DNA of 64,000 nt, taken from assembly GCF_000195295.1 (NCBI RefSeq), contig NC_015388.1, positions 806,001-870,000 of the forward strand, written 5' to 3'. The notes under the pieces are model-generated. The model saw only the letters and a list, made by a program, of their open reading frames with translations. It was not told the DNA's origin and ran no database searches. How positions within the stretch are numbered: the first letter of the stretch is position 1; the number at the start of each line of letters is the position of its first letter. The position numbers and the translations under genes are program-made. The stretch is from Desulfobacca acetoxidans DSM 11109 (lineage in GTDB: Bacteria > Desulfobacterota > Desulfobaccia > Desulfobaccales > Desulfobaccaceae). Below are positions 45,120 through 52,945 of the stretch, piece by piece.

Positions 45120-45236
45120 CACCTGCAAACCATGAAAATCAATTGTCAGCAGCACAAGCTTTCTAGCCTGTGCCGTTGTTAATTTCTCAATAACTCAATA
45201 ACTCGGAACTTGGAACTTGGAACTCGAAACTTATTT
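45120..45236 (+). repeat. Inverted flanking repeat, right copy
   Basis: The repeat carries the 22-bp identity with the left copy (45120-45141), then AGCTT, GCCTGTG and TTAATTTCT, followed by 7-bp units (CAATAACT, then GGAACTT twice and GGAACTC) and CGAAACTTATT. It fills most of the 300-base gap between the DHS-like gene and the thioredoxin gene. Compared with the left copy at 37684-37774 it is longer by its heptamer run. Confidence 0.65.
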
Positions 45237-45358
45237 CCAGATGAATTTTTCTCTGGATTAAATCATTTTCTAGGGTAATCTAAACACAACCCTGATCGTC
45301 TTATCAATGATCGTCTTGCGAGCTCCGAAAGGGCTCAAATCCACAAGAAGGAGAAAAC

Positions 45359-45871
45359 ATGAAAGTTTGGAAAATGCCTCAGCAGCCACTATTAGCTGTG
45401 ATAGCAAGCTTAGTAATGATTTTCTGTCTAACCGGCGGCAGTCCGGCGGCCGAAATCGGCAAAGGCGCTCAGGCGCCGGAATTTGCTCTTGTCGACACCA
45501 CGGGGAAAACCATATCCCTCAGCCAGATGCAGGGGAAAGTGGTAGTGGTGAATTTCTTCACCATCTGGTGCCAACCCTGCCGCGCCGAAATGCCGGAATT
45601 AAATGCCATTTATAATGAGAATAAAGATAAAGGACTGCAGATGGTAGGCGTCTGCCTTAACGTCGATCCGAACCAACTGCGGTTCTTCGCCAAGCAGATG
45701 AACCTGGACTACCCCATTTTAGTGGGAACGGACAAAGTAAACAAAGACTATGGCGAGATCGTGGGCGTACCGACTACCTTCGTTATTAATAAACAGGGCA
45801 AAATCGTCGATAAGATTGTCGGCGCCCGTACCAAAGCGGAATTTCTCCAGGTAATCAAGCCCTTGCTGTAA
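45359..45871 (+). CDS. TlpA-like exported thioredoxin-fold protein
   Basis: The 170-residue protein has a signal sequence (about 1-31) and a thioredoxin fold: APEFALVDTTGKTISLSQMQGKVVVVNFF and the redox motif CQPC (71-74), followed by the cis-proline segment GVPTTFVI. This fits TlpA/ResA-type periplasmic reductases that keep cytochrome c cysteines reduced or serve other thiol exchange. In a cell with several c-type cytochromes, heme attachment support is plausible but not shown. The ATG has a strong AAGGAG site. It is a single-gene unit. Confidence 0.92.
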   Translation: MKVWKMPQQPLLAVIASLVMIFCLTGGSPAAEIGKGAQAPEFALVDTTGKTISLSQMQGKVVVVNFFTIWCQPCRAEMPELNAIYNENKDKGLQMVGVCLNVDPNQLRFFAKQMNLDYPILVGTDKVNKDYGEIVGVPTTFVINKQGKIVDKIVGARTKAEFLQVIKPLL

Positions 45872-45904
45872 TACCAAGGTACAATTAAAAATACATTCTT
45901 CCGT

Positions 45905-45930
45905 AGGGGCGAATCTTGTATTTGCCCCCT
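45905..45930. repeat. GGGGCGAAT-type palindrome between converging genes
   Basis: GGGGCGAATCTTGTATTTGCCCC folds into a 9-bp stem with one wobble pair. It lies in the 96-base gap between the thioredoxin gene and the leftward TPR gene, where it may act as a two-way terminator. Related palindromes are at 3796 and 63566. Confidence 0.5.
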
Positions 45931-45967
45931 CAGAGAGGCGGGGAGCTGGCTAACGGTCTTTTCCGCC

Positions 45968-46642
45968 TCAAGTCTTTTTCTCCGCCAATATTTTGATTTT
46001 TTCCCGGATATACGGGATAAAATCTGCCGGCGGCTTCTCTTCCAGCATCTGCTTGAAGACTTTTAGGGCCTTGGCCGGCTCTCCGCCCAGCTCGTATAAC
46101 AGGGCCTGCCGGCGTTGTAGTTCTTGACGGTAGGGGAGATTTTTATCCTGCACCAGCGGCTCCAGAACTGCCGAGGCTTTCTGGTATTCCTTCTGCGCCT
46201 CATAGCAATAACTCAGATTCTCCGCCACTAACACCCGAAGTTCGGGTGCCGCCTCGCCCAAGGCGGTGAAAGCGGCGGCAGCCTCCTGATAACGCCTCTC
46301 CCCAAAGAGCACATTGGCCAGATACAAGCGGGCCTGCAGGGCGCCGCCAGTGTCAGGATAGTCCTGGATAATAATCTCAAGCTCTTTCAGTAAATCCGGG
46401 ACATGCGATGAAGCCCGCCCCACGCTGGCTTGATAGAATTCCGCGGCTCTTTCCTGCCGATCCATCTGGCGCTTTTGGATATATCCCCAGGCGGCGCCGG
46501 CCACGATGATAACGGCAAAACCGATGACTATGGTCCTAAGGTTTTTTCTGGCGAGGTCCAGCATTCTAGCCCCAAAGGTGATGAATTCATCAGGTTCTTG
46601 CAGCTTTTTCCGGGAAGATAGCGGTTTTTTGATTTTGGTCAT
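45968..46642 (-). CDS. Membrane-anchored tetratricopeptide protein (YfgM-like)
   Basis: The 224-residue protein has one membrane helix (about 36-54, TIVIGFAVIIVAGAAWGYI), followed by TPR-like helices (DTGGALQARLYLANVLFGERRYQEAAAAF, YQKASAVLEPLVQ and GGEPAKALKVFKQML). This is the layout of YfgM/DUF2133-type proteins, which in E. coli sit at the translocon as chaperone partners. The cytoplasmic N-terminus is basic. It lies 42 bases after tsaE on the minus strand and may be co-transcribed. Confidence 0.78.
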   Translation of the reverse strand: MTKIKKPLSSRKKLQEPDEFITFGARMLDLARKNLRTIVIGFAVIIVAGAAWGYIQKRQMDRQERAAEFYQASVGRASSHVPDLLKELEIIIQDYPDTGGALQARLYLANVLFGERRYQEAAAAFTALGEAAPELRVLVAENLSYCYEAQKEYQKASAVLEPLVQDKNLPYRQELQRRQALLYELGGEPAKALKVFKQMLEEKPPADFIPYIREKIKILAEKKT

Positions 46643-46684
46643 AGATGATCCTTGTGTCTCGATTGCTCGAGATGTTTTCGACTG

Positions 46685-47155
46685 TCAGGCCTCACAGACT
46701 TCGGCCAACTCCTTACCCCGGCGGCCGGCCCCGCGGATTTCTAAGGAGCGTTCCTGGTCCTCGGTCCAGGTCAGGGTGATATCGAGATAGTCCTCCGGCA
46801 ACTCCTCTCCCAAACGCTCTGCCCATTCGATGACGACAACCACCGGACGCTGCCAATATTCCTCCAACTCGAGGATAAACTCCGCCTCCATGACCGGCAG
46901 CCGATAGAGGTCCACGTGGATCAGGGGAATTCGAGTCGGGTACTCGTGCACCAGGGCAAAGGTAGGGCTGCTCACCGCATCCGGCGGTGCTCCCAGACCC
47001 ACGGCCAGACCGCGCACCAGTTCGGTCTTGCCAGCCCCGAGATCGCCGTGAAGCAGCAAGATATCGCCAGGCTGCAGCCTGGCGGCGATTTTTTCGCCCA
47101 AAATCTGGGTTTGCCGGGGGCTATGGGTGATTAAGAAAACCGGCGGCAGTCTCAT
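46685..47155 (-). CDS. tsaE: tRNA threonylcarbamoyladenosine biosynthesis ATPase
   Basis: The 156-residue P-loop protein has Walker A GDLGAGKTE (37-45), the family motif HVDLYRL, and VVIEWAERLGEELPE near the C-terminus. TsaE works with TsaB and TsaD to complete the t6A modification at tRNA position 37. Its ATG overlaps the stop of the CBS-domain gene by four bases. The order nnr - CBS - tsaE resembles the nnr/tsaE coupling seen in many bacteria. Confidence 0.95.
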   Translation of the reverse strand: MRLPPVFLITHSPRQTQILGEKIAARLQPGDILLLHGDLGAGKTELVRGLAVGLGAPPDAVSSPTFALVHEYPTRIPLIHVDLYRLPVMEAEFILELEEYWQRPVVVVIEWAERLGEELPEDYLDITLTWTEDQERSLEIRGAGRRGKELAEVCEA

Positions 47156-47607
47156 CCCTCCTGAGAGAGGGCCCGGATGATATCGATCTTGCCGATAACC
47201 CCGACCAGATTGCCATCTTGGAGCACCGGCAGTGTATGGGCGTTGCGGTGGGCCATGATGGTGGCAACCTCATCCACCGACAGTTCCGGGGTGATGGTAA
47301 TGGCCGGCGCTGTCATCACATCCGCCACCTGATTGCCCAACATTTTTTCCAGATTTTTTCTAAAGGTGCTGGGACGCTCCAGATAAAAATGGGCGTCCAG
47401 AATGGTGACAACGTGGGGCAATTGAAACTTTTTGGCCCGGTCGATGAGATCGGTCTGGGTTATAACACCTACCAGGCGTCCGTCATCGTCCACTACCGGG
47501 GTGCCGTTGATCTTGTGCTGCGCCAGTAATCGGGCCAGGTCCAATACCGAGGTCTGGGGAGTAACGGTAATCACCGTTTTAGTCATGATATCACGAGCCT
47601 GTAACAT
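47152..47607 (-). CDS. Two-CBS-domain protein
   Basis: The 151 residues are two tandem CBS motifs: ARDIMTKTVITVTPQTSVLDLARLLAQHKINGTPVVDDDGRLVGVITQTDLI and a second with VADVMTAPAITITPELSVDEVATIMAHRNAHTLPVLQDGNLVGVIGKIDIIRAL. CBS pairs bind adenine nucleotides and regulate partners. No fused output is present. It overlaps both nnr (25 bases upstream) and tsaE (4 bases downstream), so its partner may be one of these. Confidence 0.92.
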   Translation of the reverse strand: MLQARDIMTKTVITVTPQTSVLDLARLLAQHKINGTPVVDDDGRLVGVITQTDLIDRAKKFQLPHVVTILDAHFYLERPSTFRKNLEKMLGNQVADVMTAPAITITPELSVDEVATIMAHRNAHTLPVLQDGNLVGVIGKIDIIRALSQEG

Positions 47608-49178
47608 ATATGCTCCTCTATGTGCGGCAAGGCCCCGGAAGCGAATTCTTTGATTACGTGGGGAATCTGGTCTAACAACTCGCTGGCCAACAGGCCGCAG
47701 TCACCCTGCCAGGCGGCCTGGACATCCGCAGTCAAGCCGTGCAGATAGATCGCGAGACAGGCGGCATTGAAGGGATCTACTTTTTGGGCCAGCAGACCGC
47801 CGATCATACCGGTGAGCACATCTCCGGCTCCCCCCTGGGCCAGGGCCGGATTGCCGGTGGTGTTGATCATCACTTTCCCCATAGGACTGGCCACAATGGT
47901 TTGTGCGCCCTTTAACACTACAATAGCCTGGGAACGCTCCGCCAGCTCCCGGGCCGCGCCAAGCCGATCAGCTTGAATATCTTTAGTAGTGGCTCCCAGC
48001 AGCCTTGACATTTCACCGGGATGGGGTGTCAGGATAACCGGCGCCGCGGCCTCACGAATGCTGTCGACATCATGGGCCAGGGCGTTGAGACCATCTGCAT
48101 CCACCACGACGGGAAGGGTGCTGCGGCGCACTAATTGGCGGACTAATTCCACGGTTTCCGGATGCCGCCCCAAGCCGGGTCCTACTGCCAAGGCGGTTTT
48201 TCCCGGCCAATCAGCCGCAATCTCCTCCAAAGCCCTTTTACCCAAGGCCTGCACCCCTTGCACCTCCGTCAAGGGCAGGGTCATGGCTTCGGTAAGCTTC
48301 ACTTCCAAAATCGGGTTGAGGCTGGCCGGAACCCCTACGGTGACCAAGCCGGCTCCCATCCGGAGCGCTGCCTCCCCGCACAAAGCGGCGGCGCCGGTCT
48401 TGCCTACGGAGCCAGCCAGCACGAACAGGTGGCCAAACGTTCCTTTGTGGCTGTCGACCGGACGGCGGGGGAGAAATTGCCTGAGACCGCTAGCCTGGGA
48501 CAACTCCATAACGCTGATCTCCGCCAAGTCGGGAGGAATGCTGATGTCGACCTGCCACAGGCGTCCGACCAGGTGTCGCCCCGGAGGCAGAATCTGTCCG
48601 ATCTTGGGGAAGCCGTAGGTGACGGTAACATCGGCCGCCACTGCCATTCCCAGAGGCTGACCGGTATCCGCCGACAGACCCGAAGGGATGTCGATGGCCA
48701 GCACCGGCGTTGCGACCTCGTTGATCAGGACAACAGCATCCCGATAAAGCCCTTTAACGTCACTGTTCAGACCGGTACCCAAGATGGCGTCCACCAGCAA
48801 AGCCGCTGATTTCAGGAGGGGAACCTGTTCCTGCAACGCCGCTGCTGAGGTAACTTCCCGCACCGGTACTGAAAGATGCTCCAAGACCTCCAGGTTGATC
48901 CGGGCATCGCCGCCGATCTGGCTCTTTTCCGCCAACAACAGCACTACCACTTCAAAACCGGCATTGGCCAGGTAGCGAGATACCACAAATCCATCGCCGC
49001 CATTGTTGCCCCGGCCGGCCAACACCACCACCGGTTCGCCCAATTCGGGGAATTCCCGCCGCAGGATTTGATATGTTGTCCTACCCGCATTTTCCATCAA
49101 CACCACGGAAGGAATGCCGATCTCGGCAATGGTCTGCTGATCTAACTGGCGCATCTGCGCCGCAGTCAATAATTTCAT
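47583..49178 (-). CDS. nnr: Bifunctional NAD(P)H-hydrate epimerase / dehydratase
   Basis: The 531-residue fusion has an N-terminal YjeF_N epimerase domain with AGRGNNGGDGFVVSRYL near 55-71, and a C-terminal carbohydrate-kinase-like dehydratase domain with TPHPGEMSRLLG, VVLKGAQTIV and GGAGDVLTGMIGGLLAQ. It repairs damaged NAD(P)HX, using ADP in the second step. The last 25 bases overlap the CBS gene start. It is the first gene of the nnr - CBS - tsaE run. Confidence 0.95.
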   Translation of the reverse strand: MKLLTAAQMRQLDQQTIAEIGIPSVVLMENAGRTTYQILRREFPELGEPVVVLAGRGNNGGDGFVVSRYLANAGFEVVVLLLAEKSQIGGDARINLEVLEHLSVPVREVTSAAALQEQVPLLKSAALLVDAILGTGLNSDVKGLYRDAVVLINEVATPVLAIDIPSGLSADTGQPLGMAVAADVTVTYGFPKIGQILPPGRHLVGRLWQVDISIPPDLAEISVMELSQASGLRQFLPRRPVDSHKGTFGHLFVLAGSVGKTGAAALCGEAALRMGAGLVTVGVPASLNPILEVKLTEAMTLPLTEVQGVQALGKRALEEIAADWPGKTALAVGPGLGRHPETVELVRQLVRRSTLPVVVDADGLNALAHDVDSIREAAAPVILTPHPGEMSRLLGATTKDIQADRLGAARELAERSQAIVVLKGAQTIVASPMGKVMINTTGNPALAQGGAGDVLTGMIGGLLAQKVDPFNAACLAIYLHGLTADVQAAWQGDCGLLASELLDQIPHVIKEFASGALPHIEEHICYRLVIS

Positions 49179-49675
49179 CTATCTCACCTTTGGACCAGGA
49201 ATCCAAATGTTCTCACGACTTCTCCGATATAATGGTCATTATGACGCGGACCTGGAGGTCGGCGCTACCGGCCTTCTGGTACAGCGGACCCTGCATGGCA
49301 AAACGCTATGATTTTATTGCCGGTGCAGTTGTTATTTTCTTGTTAACAACCTGAGACCAGAAACTTTTCTCCATATAAAGCAGAATCAGATATCTGTGTT
49401 TAAAGATAGCATGATTTCGGTAAGATGCAAGGAATTCTCACCTGAAGCCGGAGTTGATAATCGGGCCGGTTTGCAGCCGGTACCGTCAGGACTCATATGG
49501 CATACCCCGGCATGGCTAATGTTGAAAAATTTCTTTAAATATTTTTAAAACTATGCTAAGTGTGGAATCGGCCATGGATGAAACGACGCCTCAACAGTCC
49601 TTGGCGGGTTGATGACCATTGGTCATCTCAGGAAAGGAAAGGCTTTCCACGGTAACCTAATCAAAAGGAGGACTT
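49179..49675. other. Divergent spacer with a heptamer-type repeat
   Basis: The 497 bases hold no convincing gene. At 49326-49370 GTTGTTATTTTCTTGTTAACAACC..CCAGAAACTTTTC resembles the TGTT..TTCT..GAAACTTATT part of the repeats at 37684 and 45178. The 49500-49560 stretch is AT-rich and may hold the promoter of the single-Cache gene. Confidence 0.35.
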
Positions 49676-49990
49676 ATGAAAGACGTTGTGAAAAAACAGG
49701 TGGATGAAATTGTTGCCGCCATCGACGGCGGCAAAAAACCGGAAGAATTCGCTGCCTGGGCGACAAAAGATCCGTATGTTTTTATTATGGAAGCGGGTGG
49801 GAAATTGCTGGTACATCCGACGCTGGTAGGAGAGAGTCTGAAGGACAAAGCCGGCCCCGTCTACGATGAAGTCGCCAAGGGGACCCCCGAAGGCGCCTAC
49901 GTCAGGTATGAATGGGGCGGCGCCAAGAAATGCACCTATTCCCGAAAAACCAAGGGCGGGCTCATTGTCGGTTCCGGCTACAACGAGTAG
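49676..49990 (+). CDS. Stand-alone single Cache domain protein
   Basis: The 104-residue protein has no signal peptide or membrane helix and consists of one Cache-like domain: KDPYVFIMEAGGKLLVHPTLVGESLKDKAGP near 46-76, then GAYVRYEWGGAKKCTYSRKTKGGLIVGSGY. Cache domains normally sense small molecules outside the cell as part of kinases or chemoreceptors, so a free, apparently cytosolic version is unusual. The ATG has a perfect AAAAGGAGG site, implying good expression. Its ligand and partners are unknown. Confidence 0.75.
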   Translation: MKDVVKKQVDEIVAAIDGGKKPEEFAAWATKDPYVFIMEAGGKLLVHPTLVGESLKDKAGPVYDEVAKGTPEGAYVRYEWGGAKKCTYSRKTKGGLIVGSGYNE

Positions 49991-50562
49991 CTTCTCTCCG
50001 AAGCGTTTTCTTCCCCTGGATAACACAGTGATACCAGCACCAAAGGCAATCTAACCGGCGCAGACCTTACCGGCGGACAAGGACGCCCGCCGTCAAACCT
50101 TCCTTCTTTTTCCGCAAATCACCGGCCTATGACAGTTAGTATAGAAATACGCAGAAAAAATAGGCAGTTATAATTTTTCTGCGAAATTTAATGCTGGTGC
50201 TTATTCAATAAATTGAACAGATTTTAGTTGAGTACCGAAATAAATCTATAATATTTATAAGATAGAGAATTCGCCACAATATCCCATTACGTCAATAATC
50301 TAAAACAATATGATTATGTGATCTTTCCTCCTTCCAGGGGGGCGCATTCCTTTTTTCTTTTAGCCAAACTTTTTTAAGCTGGCAACGGCTGCATCCAATA
50401 GTAAGGATATGGCATAAACCGCACCGCAGTTTTAAATTAACCCTGGCCGGTATTCGGTTAAACTTGACCAGATGTTTTTATGGGTGATTCTGGCGCGATC
50501 CGATTCCCATACTCTGTAACCTGAACCCTAATCAACGCCCTAACGTTTAAGGAGACCCGTAA
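49991..50562. other. AT-rich spacer, no gene seen
   Basis: The 572 bases are AT-rich, especially 50140-50300, with scattered stops in all frames. I see no hairpin of note, promoter or RNA gene that I can defend. Confidence 0.3.
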
Positions 50563-51594
50563 ATGGTAAAATTTATCGTACGATTACTGGTGGTCATGAT
50601 ATTCTGGTATGCAGGCGGCTATGTTTCTCAGCTTTTTGCCACCCAGAATCGTGAACTGCCGACCGTCTCTCAAGATAAACGAGTTTCAGGAACGGGCCTG
50701 CAAACCCCCACGAGTCTGGGACCGGGGGGCTGTAGTTGCAATGGCCAGTCGACTCCGGGACCATATGTGGAAGCCAAACCGGAGGAGCAGGTGACCAAAG
50801 AGGAAACCGAGACCACCGAGCAGGAGGAAAAAGCCGAAACTACAGGGACGGCAGCAAAGCCTCCAAAAACCGGCAAACCTGCCAGTTCTCAAACTACTGC
50901 AGAAAAACCGGAGAAGGTGCCGACCACCAAGCCTCCGGTAGCGTCCCCCGCACCCGCTCTACCTTCTCCGCCAGCTCCAAATACTGTTCAGGTTACTGCA
51001 GTGCGAGGCTATGACGCGGCTTCCTGGGGGCCTTTCGTCGGCTCCAAAGGCAAGGAGAATCTGGCTGAGGTTTTTGATAATCAACAGAACACTAACACCA
51101 GCGACGTCGAAAACGAAAACGATTTTCTGAATGCCATGAACGGGGCTGATATTTTTTATGCCAATGTGCATGGCAACAACCCCCAGGAGCGGGACGAACA
51201 TCATCTGCAGGTTGGCAAGGGGGTCTTTCTCTCCGCCCAGGAGCTGGCCGCACACCGCCAGCAGGTAGGTGAGGCCAATATGCCCAGGCTGACTATTTTA
51301 AACGGTTGCAACACCGCCACTCCGGCCGATCCGCAAAAGCCGGTTATGACTATTAATCAAGGCCTGGGAATCGATAGTTCCACCAAAGGTCGGGCGATGT
51401 TGGGCTTTACCGGCAAGGTGGTGGGATTCGCCAATGAATCCAATATCAGGAAAGTCTTGGAGGTCTGGTCGCATCCGGCTCCCAAAGGCAACTATCCGAC
51501 CCTGCGGCAGGCGATCATCAAGGCGCTGGGACCGAATCACAATATCATTATTATCGGAGACCATAACCTGCGCTATACCGATATGAAAAAATAA
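50563..51594 (+). CDS. Exported CHAT/caspase-like protein
   Basis: The 343-residue protein has an N-terminal membrane/signal helix (about 3-26), a low-complexity linker rich in Pro, Thr, Glu and Lys (about 45-140), and a C-terminal domain in which ADIFYANVHGN (His203) is followed by PRLTILNGCNTATP (Cys249). The His-Gly and xxNGC patterns after hydrophobic strands are the dyad of clan CD (CHAT/caspase-type) peptidases. The protein would act outside the inner membrane. No partner is encoded beside it. Substrate and activity are unknown, and the assignment rests on the dyad and strand pattern. Confidence 0.6.
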   Translation: MVKFIVRLLVVMIFWYAGGYVSQLFATQNRELPTVSQDKRVSGTGLQTPTSLGPGGCSCNGQSTPGPYVEAKPEEQVTKEETETTEQEEKAETTGTAAKPPKTGKPASSQTTAEKPEKVPTTKPPVASPAPALPSPPAPNTVQVTAVRGYDAASWGPFVGSKGKENLAEVFDNQQNTNTSDVENENDFLNAMNGADIFYANVHGNNPQERDEHHLQVGKGVFLSAQELAAHRQQVGEANMPRLTILNGCNTATPADPQKPVMTINQGLGIDSSTKGRAMLGFTGKVVGFANESNIRKVLEVWSHPAPKGNYPTLRQAIIKALGPNHNIIIIGDHNLRYTDMKK

Positions 51595-51674
51595 ACTCAC
51601 GCGTAGCTTTTCAGTTGTCTGAGGGAATAGAGTAATGAATGGTGGGCGGTGTCCGGTGTCGGAGCATCCCAGAA

Positions 51675-51700
51675 GGCGGGAGGCGCGCCGCTTTCCCGCC
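51675..51700. repeat. REP-like palindrome
   Basis: The 26-bp GGCGGGAGGCGC..CGCTTTCCCGCC differs from the copy at 23005-23030 at only two bases in the centre. Like that copy it lies between converging genes. Confidence 0.6.
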
Positions 51701-51733
51701 CTATAACTCTGCTACGACTCTGATAGATAATAT

Positions 51734-51770
51734 AAAAAAAAGCCGGCCCCCCCGGGGAACCGGCTTTTTT
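51734..51770. terminator. Bidirectional rho-independent terminator
   Basis: AAAAAAAGCCGG at 51735-51746 pairs with CCGGCTTTTTT at 51760-51770 around a GC-rich loop. A T run follows the stem on the plus strand and an A run precedes it, giving a T run on the minus strand. It lies 15 bases past the qmoC stop and also serves the caspase-like gene from the other side. Confidence 0.85.
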
Positions 51771-51785
51771 GTCACAATATCAGGT

Positions 51786-52934
51786 TTAAGCTAATTCGCG
51801 ACCCTGCATTTTGGTGAAGACAAGGGCAGTGGTCCGATAGACCATGTGAGCCATCTTGGTGTAGGGGGCGTAAAAGAACAGGAAGAAGACCGACACCAGA
51901 TGGAGAAAATACATGGGATAAGCCAATGATGCCAGGTTGGCCAGCCGCAGCAGCCAGCTCAAAGCGCCGGTAAAACCGACCGCGATGATCACCCAGATCA
52001 GGAGCCAATCAAAGTAGCCGCCGAAGCTGGCGGAATTGGCTTTGTTCTGCCGCTCCCGATAGATTAAGTAAATTCCGCTTAATAGTAACACTGTACCGAC
52101 CAGAGCCAACCATTTGATAGGTTCGGTTAGGCTGAAAGGCGATTCTTTATGAGGAATCAGGCCGAACCGGGAAGCCCATTCATAATAGGCGGACCAGGCG
52201 GTAACAGTGGCCAAGGAAATAAACCCTAAGACCAGCATCAGGTGCGAAGTAGCCCGGGCGTAATGGGTAACGCACTTTTTAAAGTGTTTGTGAACGATGA
52301 ACTCCTTGAGGACCTCGATCAGGGTACTCACGACGCTCTTGTTGCTCAGCTTGGCCTTCCAGGGGCTGACACCGGAATTGAGATCCTTCCAATAGGTGCG
52401 TATGCCGTTTAAAAATACGAAAACGGCAAAACCGGCTGCTGACAGGAAAATAGCGTCAATGACCAGCAGCGGCAGCATGTTGGAATACACGACTTTTCCT
52501 GCCGGGATATTGCCCAAGGTGCCTACCAGCTTCATGATGGCCAAAATGAGCAATACCGGGAAGGCAATGAGCAGAGGCAAGAACTTGGGTTGGCTGACGA
52601 GCCGGGCCAAGAAGCTGGGGGTGGAATAATGTTCAATGGTCGCCTGCCGCATGGCGCCTATTACCTCGCCGGGGTTGGCGCCCCGGGGGCAGTAGGCGGT
52701 GCAGTCGCCGCAATAATGGCAGAGCCAGATATCGGGGTCTTTGTAGATCTGGTCTTTCAAACCCCACTGGGCCATGATCATCTCTTTGCGGGGATACGGG
52801 CTGTCATCCGGGGAAATATTGCAGACCACGGAGCAGGTGGCGCACTGGAAGCATTTCTTCAGTGACTCACCGCCATATTCCTGCAGGCGCTTGACAAATT
52901 GAAGGTCAGATTTGATTACGGTTTCTTCAGCCAT
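51786..52934 (-). CDS. qmoC: Quinone-interacting membrane oxidoreductase subunit C
   Basis: The 382-residue protein fuses an HdrC-like part with two Fe-S motifs (CFQCATCSVVCNIS and CHYCGDCTAYCPRGANP, about 27-94) to an HdrE/NarI-like cytochrome b part with about six membrane helices (from about 115). It is the membrane anchor of QmoABC, which passes electrons between menaquinone and APS reductase. It ends the aprBA - qmoABC block, 11 bases after qmoB, and a strong terminator follows. Confidence 0.95.
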   Translation of the reverse strand: MAEETVIKSDLQFVKRLQEYGGESLKKCFQCATCSVVCNISPDDSPYPRKEMIMAQWGLKDQIYKDPDIWLCHYCGDCTAYCPRGANPGEVIGAMRQATIEHYSTPSFLARLVSQPKFLPLLIAFPVLLILAIMKLVGTLGNIPAGKVVYSNMLPLLVIDAIFLSAAGFAVFVFLNGIRTYWKDLNSGVSPWKAKLSNKSVVSTLIEVLKEFIVHKHFKKCVTHYARATSHLMLVLGFISLATVTAWSAYYEWASRFGLIPHKESPFSLTEPIKWLALVGTVLLLSGIYLIYRERQNKANSASFGGYFDWLLIWVIIAVGFTGALSWLLRLANLASLAYPMYFLHLVSVFFLFFYAPYTKMAHMVYRTTALVFTKMQGRELA

Positions 52935-52945
52935 GTGTTAACCTC

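Noticed and set aside
49500-49530. Sigma-54 promoter (TGGCAT..GGCATG) ahead of the Cache gene
   Set aside because: The GG to GC spacing is nine rather than ten bases and the -12 element is a poor match.
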